Assembly (NCBI RefSeq): GCF_022829465.1
Contig: NZ_JAKSXZ010000061.1
Location: 1 to 42,424, forward strand
Reading direction: 5' to 3'
Source of the DNA: Methylobacterium sp. J-067
Lineage (GTDB): Bacteria > Pseudomonadota > Alphaproteobacteria > Rhizobiales > Beijerinckiaceae
DNA length: 42,424 bases
The notes beneath the pieces were generated by a model. The model made no database searches. It was not told where the DNA came from and was given only the letters and a program-made list of their open reading frames with translations. Shown in pieces: positions 38,300-42,424 of the stretch; the first letter of the stretch is position 1; the number at the start of each line of letters is the position of its first letter. Made by a program: the position numbers and the translations under genes.

Positions 38300-39100
38300 A
38301 TGTTCGTTGAGGAGATCCGCCGACAAGCGGAGGCGGCCCCGCGCGCCGCGTTGCCTGCTGTCTCGTCCGCGATGTGGCGCGCCTATGCCGAGGGACAGAT
38401 CACCGAGGGCGAGGCCGAGACGCTGGCCGCCTTGATCGAGGCGCGGCAGGTTAAAACGGCAATATTTGCCGATTTGTCGAACGTCGGGCGAGACGAGGCC
38501 CATACCGTTCGGCATACCCCTCAGGATCGCCAGAGAAGCTTCAGGACGGGCACGGGCTCCCGGCCCCGCACGGATGCCTCAATAGAGCGCCGACGCCGTT
38601 GTGCCGCTTCTGGCAGGCTTCCGCCGGCCCTCGCCGCGAAGTTCAGCCTCGCAGAGCAATCCGCCTTGAGCATCGTAGCGGCCGAGACCGCCCGCCGGGG
38701 CGACTGCCGCCTGTCCGTCCCGCACCTCGCCGCCCTAGCTGGCGTGGCCGAGACGACGGTGCGGAACGCGATCCGTGAGGCCCGCAAGCTCGGTCTGCTC
38801 ACGGTCGAGGAACGGCGCCTCACAGGCTTCCGCAACGACACCAACGTGGTTCGGATCGTTTCGCCAGAATGGACGGCCTGGTTACGCCTGGCGCGGAAGG
38901 GAGCGCCATCACGGGGTCTCCTTGGCAAGGGCGGGGTAAAACGCCCCTCCCTTCCGGCAGGGGGAGGGTGCAAATTCCCGAACCGCACGGCTACTCAGGT
39001 TCTAGAACAGGGGAAAACGAGACCGCACCAACCCCCGAAAAGCGGGATTGCAGTCAAGGTTTTGCCCTCCCGGTCGAGCTCGAGGAAAGCAGGCGCATGA
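38300..39100 (+). CDS. winged-helix DNA-binding protein, replication-initiator-like
   Basis: 266 residues. LSIVAAETARRGDCRLSVPHLAALAGVAETTVRNAIREARKLGLLTVEERRLTG (about 124-177) is a helix-turn-helix of the winged type, with strand NDTNVVRIVSPEWTAWL after it. The N-terminus (MWRAYAEGQITEGEAETLAALIEAR) is a further helical motif seen in Rhizobiales plasmid and prophage proteins. The C-terminus is basic and probably unstructured. This type is found on Methylobacterium plasmids and islands; a replication or regulatory role is likely, but unproven. Confidence 0.75.
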   Translation: MFVEEIRRQAEAAPRAALPAVSSAMWRAYAEGQITEGEAETLAALIEARQVKTAIFADLSNVGRDEAHTVRHTPQDRQRSFRTGTGSRPRTDASIERRRRCAASGRLPPALAAKFSLAEQSALSIVAAETARRGDCRLSVPHLAALAGVAETTVRNAIREARKLGLLTVEERRLTGFRNDTNVVRIVSPEWTAWLRLARKGAPSRGLLGKGGVKRPSLPAGGGCKFPNRTATQVLEQGKTRPHQPPKSGIAVKVLPSRSSSRKAGA

Positions 39101-39314
39101 GGCCGCCGCTGTGCTGTGGGAGGCGACGCGCCGGCCTCACGCTCGGGGATGGGGAATGCTGCCGAGAATGGCGAGTGGCGCCTGCGTCTATGCCTGTTTC
39201 TGAATGCACAGTGGGTCGCCCTGACGCAGCTTGGCCTTAAGCGCATGTAGGAGATCGGGTGATATTCTCCTGCGACGGGCCCTAGCTGCCTCGCAATCCA
39301 AAGTGGCCCAACCA

Positions 39315-40067
39315 ATGAGCGCGGAACCAGAACTATCAGCGACTTCCCTAAATGTTGAGGCAACACTCCCCCTACCTACGTTGTCACCGCAGATCCAGAC
39401 ACATCTCGGTAGACTGCTGGCCGGTATCTACGTGCTGCCAAACGCTGAAGACGAAGCCACAACGCGCTTCGCTGATCTTTTATCTAGGCTTGCTCTCGTA
39501 TTCGGAAAGCTGCGCGACCCAGGCGAAACCGAGTACCGTCAACTTCTTCTGTCCGTTGCCCCTGCCCTACGCCGGTTTGCTCTCTCGTTGGCACGTGACC
39601 CTACAACTGCCGACGATCTAGTCCAGACCACCCTACTTAGAGCCTGGAAGAACCGAGCGAGCTTTGCAGCTGGAACAAACTTCGAGGCTTGGACCTTCAC
39701 GATCTTACGCAACCAGTTCTACAGCGAGCGCCGTAAACATAAGGAAGTTCAAGACGAGGAGGGTATGCACGCCGCCCGATTGGTGTCTTTACCTCAGCAG
39801 ACGGGACGCCTCGAACTGCAGGACTTCCAAAAGGCGCTCGCGCAATTGAACCCGGCAATGCGCGAGGCGCTGATCCTGGTGACGGTCGAGAACCTTAGCT
39901 ACGATGAAGCAGCGGTGCTGATGGGCTGCCAGGTCGGCACCGTGAAAAGCCGGGTCTGGCGTGGTCGTGATCAACTCGCCCGCCTGCTCGGCTACACTGT
40001 AAATGAGGTTGGCAACGATAGCGTCATGCTCTCGACCTTCGTGGGGTCGAGTGTGGCTAAAACTTAA
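39315..40067 (+). CDS. EcfG-like sigma factor with N-terminal NepR-like domain
   Basis: 250 residues from ATG 39315. Residues 22-59 (LSPQIQTHLGRLLAGIY, then ATTRFADLLSRL) fit the NepR anti-sigma core (IQxxIGxxLRxxYxxx..PxRFxxLLxxL). Residues 75-143 are sigma region 2 (LRRFALSLARDPTTADDLVQ, LLRAWKNRASFAAGTNFEAW, FTILRNQFYSERRKH) and 167-226 region 4 (LAQLNPAMREALILVTVENL, YDEAAVLMGCQVGTVKSRVW), both of EcfG type. EcfG drives the alphaproteobacterial general stress response, and NepR sequesters it until PhyR relieves this. A single chain with both would be self-inhibited. No nepR, phyR or kinase gene is adjacent. Confidence 0.8.
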   Translation: MSAEPELSATSLNVEATLPLPTLSPQIQTHLGRLLAGIYVLPNAEDEATTRFADLLSRLALVFGKLRDPGETEYRQLLLSVAPALRRFALSLARDPTTADDLVQTTLLRAWKNRASFAAGTNFEAWTFTILRNQFYSERRKHKEVQDEEGMHAARLVSLPQQTGRLELQDFQKALAQLNPAMREALILVTVENLSYDEAAVLMGCQVGTVKSRVWRGRDQLARLLGYTVNEVGNDSVMLSTFVGSSVAKT

Positions 40068-40129
40068 AATGAACGGCTACAGTCGTCGTTTGTGATCGTC
40101 GAACTCTCAATTTTGTGGATAGGGCAGTA

Positions 40130-40366
40130 ATGCATGACTTCCGGCTTTGCGTTGCGGTTCGCGATGTCAATGGTATTCTCAGCAAGCCTGTTCACGAACA
40201 GATCGTCACGGCCGAGGATGCGGTAGCAGCTGCTGCCATCGCTAAAACTATAGACCTAGACATGACGCAGTTACGAGCTAACGCGCTCTATCTGCTCGAC
40301 GCAGGCGGTCATGTCGTTTGGTCCCTCCGCATAGCTGACATCACAGGTGGCTCCGGTCGAGATTAG
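40130..40366 (+). CDS. small hypothetical protein next to the sigma factor
   Basis: 78 residues from ATG 40130; a GTG at 40115 would add five residues. FRLCVAVRDVNGILSKPVHEQI, VTAEDAVAAAAIAKTI and ANALYLLDAGGHVVWSLRI form a beta-alpha-beta pattern. Unrecognised, though such short proteins are common in Methylobacterium, often near stress-response genes. It follows the sigma gene by 62 bases and may be co-transcribed. Confidence 0.65.
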   Translation: MHDFRLCVAVRDVNGILSKPVHEQIVTAEDAVAAAAIAKTIDLDMTQLRANALYLLDAGGHVVWSLRIADITGGSGRD

Positions 40367-40809
40367 GATGCCATCGTCGATTTAACGGCACTACCGTCTG
40401 CAACGACGGCAGACCGAATATCTCCCCGCACGCTTGCCCGAGGCGTTCGCGACACTGCACGGCCCGCAGTGAGGAGCATCCGACGCCGGGTTGGCGTGGA
40501 CCAGATCACCGCGCCCCACGATAGCTTACCGAGGGGCCTAGACAGAGCCACGTCACGGGCCAGGGCGGTAATCCGTAAAGGTTCAGCAACAGAAACAAAC
40601 GTGGCAGTTCCGCCACATTGCGTACCAATGTTTCCGATGCCTACGGAACCGTATTGAACCAAAGCTTCGCCGCAGCGATGGTGGCCATATCGGGACATCG
40701 CCGAGCGAGGCCCGTCGGAGCCCACCACAAGATGTGGGCCCAACAAGAAGCGGCATGATCCGGAAAACCGGACAGTCCGCGTCTGGGTCTCAATGCTTTG
40801 GGGTTGATG
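40367..40809. other. long upstream region of the porin gene
   Basis: 443 bases with no gene on the plus strand; the long minus-strand frame over it is antisense to the porin. It contains TCCGG-AAAA-CCGGA (40759-40772), a short hairpin 38 bases before the start. It presumably holds the porin promoter and a long untranslated leader; no promoter boxes could be assigned. Confidence 0.45.
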
Positions 40810-42424
40810 ATGAAGCTTCTGAAGAGTTCTCTGCTCGGGTCGGCTGCGGCCCTCGCCGCCGTCGGTGCCGTGCAGGCCGCCGACCTTCCGGTCAAGAAGG
40901 CGGTCCCGATCGAATTCGTGCGCGTCTGCTCCGCCTACGGCGCCGGCTTCTTCTACATTCCCGGCACCGACACCTGCATGCGCCTCTCGGGCCGCGCCCG
41001 CTTCGAGTACGGCTACCAGGCTCCCCTCGGCCGCGGCCAGGGTAACGGTGACTACAGCGGCTACCGTGGTCTCGCCCGCATCAACCTCGATGCCCGCACC
41101 CAGACCGGCTACGGCACCCTCCGCGCCTTCCTGCGCATCGAGGCTGCCAGCCGCACCGGCATCCCGACCGTGCACTCCGGCACCCAAATCCGTATCGGCA
41201 ACGCCTTCCCCGGCACCGGCATCGACCAGTACGGTCGTGTCGAGCAGTACTTCAACACGGACAAGGCATTCGTGCAGTTCGCCGGCCTGACCGCCGGTCG
41301 CGCGTCCTCGTTCTTCGACTTCTACGCCCACGACTTCGAGTTCGTCGGCGGCACGTCGGGTTCGGATGTCTCGTCCACGAACCTGCTCGCCTACACCGCC
41401 ACGATCGGCAACGGCTTCTCCGCCACCCTGTCGATGGAAGATCCGAGCTTCCGCCGCACCCCGATCTACTCCCCGACCTCGGCCCTCGCCGCCACGGTGG
41501 GCAGCACCTCCACCGCCATCTTCGGTCAGGCCAACTCGCTGATCCCGGTCGTCCTCGGCGTGAACGCCGCCGGCGCCCCGATCGGCTTCGGCTTCACCGA
41601 TGGCATCCAGCGCAACCGCATGCCCGACTTCGTCGGCGTGCTGCGCTACGACCAGCCCTGGGGCTCGGCCCAGATCTCCGCCGCCGTCCACGAGTTGAAC
41701 ACCGGCAACGTCATCACCCAGGGCGGCTTCCTCGGCTTCAACAGCGCCGGTCAGGCCCTCACCGCCGTCAACGCCGTCGCCCCGCGCACGCAGAGCGAGT
41801 ACGGCTGGGCCGTGCAGGGCGGTCTGAAGATCAACGCCCCGTTCATCGCGCCGGGCGACGCCTTCTACCTCCAGGGCGCCTATGCCGAGGGCGCGCAGAT
41901 GTACACCGGCAACGGCTCGTACAGCGGCTCCTACGCGATCAACCCGACCTCGATCCAGGGCGCGTCGTTCAACCAGAACTTCTCCGACGCGACGATCAAC
42001 CCGTTCACCAACCGGCTCCAGCTCTCCACGAGCTTCTCGGTGGTCGGTTCGTTCAGCACTACTGGGCCCCCGAGTGGCGTTCGGCGGTGTTCGCCTCCTA
42101 CGGCGAGAACACCTTCGCGGCCGGCGCCCGCGCCGCCCAGGGCGCCTAGTTCGGCTGCGTCCCCGGCGCTGGCGGCACCAAGGCCGGCAGCACCGCCATC
42201 TCGGCCCTCGGCGTCGGCGTCCCCGGCACGCGGTTCTACAACCTGAACGGCAACCTGCGTGACACGTACATGCTCTATGCCGGCGCGAACCTGATCTGGT
42301 CGCCGGTGAAGGACCTCGATATCGGTGTCGAGGGCATCTACGCGCAGTACGGTGTCCAGAACGGCCGGGTGCTCGACACCCAGAAGTTCAACTACACCGC
42401 CGCCCAGGTGAACTCGGGTATCCC
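40810..42424 (+). pseudogene. outer-membrane porin gene broken by frameshift and nonsense codon, runs off the window
   Basis: Starts at ATG 40810 (or 40807), with a signal peptide MKLLKSSLLGSAAALAAVG and mature ADLPVKKAVPIEFVRVCSAYG, then CMRLSGRARFEYGYQ; this is the alphaproteobacterial porin (Porin_2) type. At about 42054 one base is missing: expected GSFQHYWAPEWR is only readable in the other frame, which then meets TAG at 42147-42149 and continues FGCVPGAGGTKAG to the window end. Both lesions must be repaired for a full protein. Porins let small solutes cross the outer membrane. The codon bias of a highly expressed gene is kept, so the damage is recent or a sequence error. Confidence 0.8.

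Noticed and set aside
40363..41691. A 442-residue open frame on the minus strand
   Set aside because: It is antisense to the porin gene; its glycine/alanine/valine-rich product is the usual shadow of strongly C-biased codons and it has no motif.

Overview
The window looks like chromosomal or large-replicon DNA of a Methylobacterium/Methylorubrum-type alphaproteobacterium. Evidence: high GC with C/G-ending codons, an outer-membrane porin and an Omp25-type barrel whose mature ends start ADLP, a MucR-family regulator, an EcfG-like sigma factor, and many short ORFs of the Methylobacteriaceae mobilome kind. No rRNA, tRNA or CRISPR array was recognised. Most of the window is accessory DNA; gene boundaries often overlap as ATGA, so operons are tight.

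Layout. 1-3.1 kb: end of a YihY/BrkB membrane protein, small orphan genes, and a HigB/HigA-type toxin-antitoxin operon. 2.6-8.4 kb: a long hairpin, a 21-bp repeat, then a minus-strand remnant of a phage tail cassette (tail completion protein, assembly chaperone, tape measure with lysozyme domain) led by two small DNA-binding proteins. 8.5-16.6 kb: a plus-strand operon that resembles a phage or plasmid replication module (HTH protein, Toprim primase-like protein, DUF3987 helicase-like protein, and a protein whose variable 5' half carries iteron-like repeats around an AT-rich tract), followed by about ten small genes, including a tandem set that share a leucine-rich N-terminal leader. 16.7-20.6 kb: an islet that reads as lower in GC, with a stand-alone CheB methylesterase domain and a TonB-dependent siderophore receptor with a candidate iron-control (Irr-type) box, closed by an IS5-family remnant.

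20.7-31.9 kb: a tyrosine recombinase whose coding region holds the second copy of the 21-bp repeat, small membrane proteins, a ParA/ribbon-helix-helix partition pair, AlpA-like HTH proteins, a chemoreceptor gene broken by an in-frame stop, three copies of a structured repeat of about 64 nt, a MucR-type regulator lacking the zinc cysteines, and a minus-strand operon of small membrane proteins behind an XRE repressor. 31.9-36.2 kb: a divergent plus-strand operon of seven unrecognised genes. Two identical palindromes lie in the shared promoter region, so the XRE protein probably controls both directions.

36.2-42.4 kb is closer to core genome: an Omp25-like barrel, a DUF2059 protein, a winged-helix gene behind a heavily structured leader, a sigma factor that appears to be a NepR-EcfG fusion, and a porin gene broken by a frameshift plus a nonsense codon that runs off the window.

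The most notable points are the origin-like repeat array inside a coding sequence, the apparent NepR-sigma fusion, the 21-bp repeat pair, and the structured repeat family. All are sequence-based inferences without database searches.
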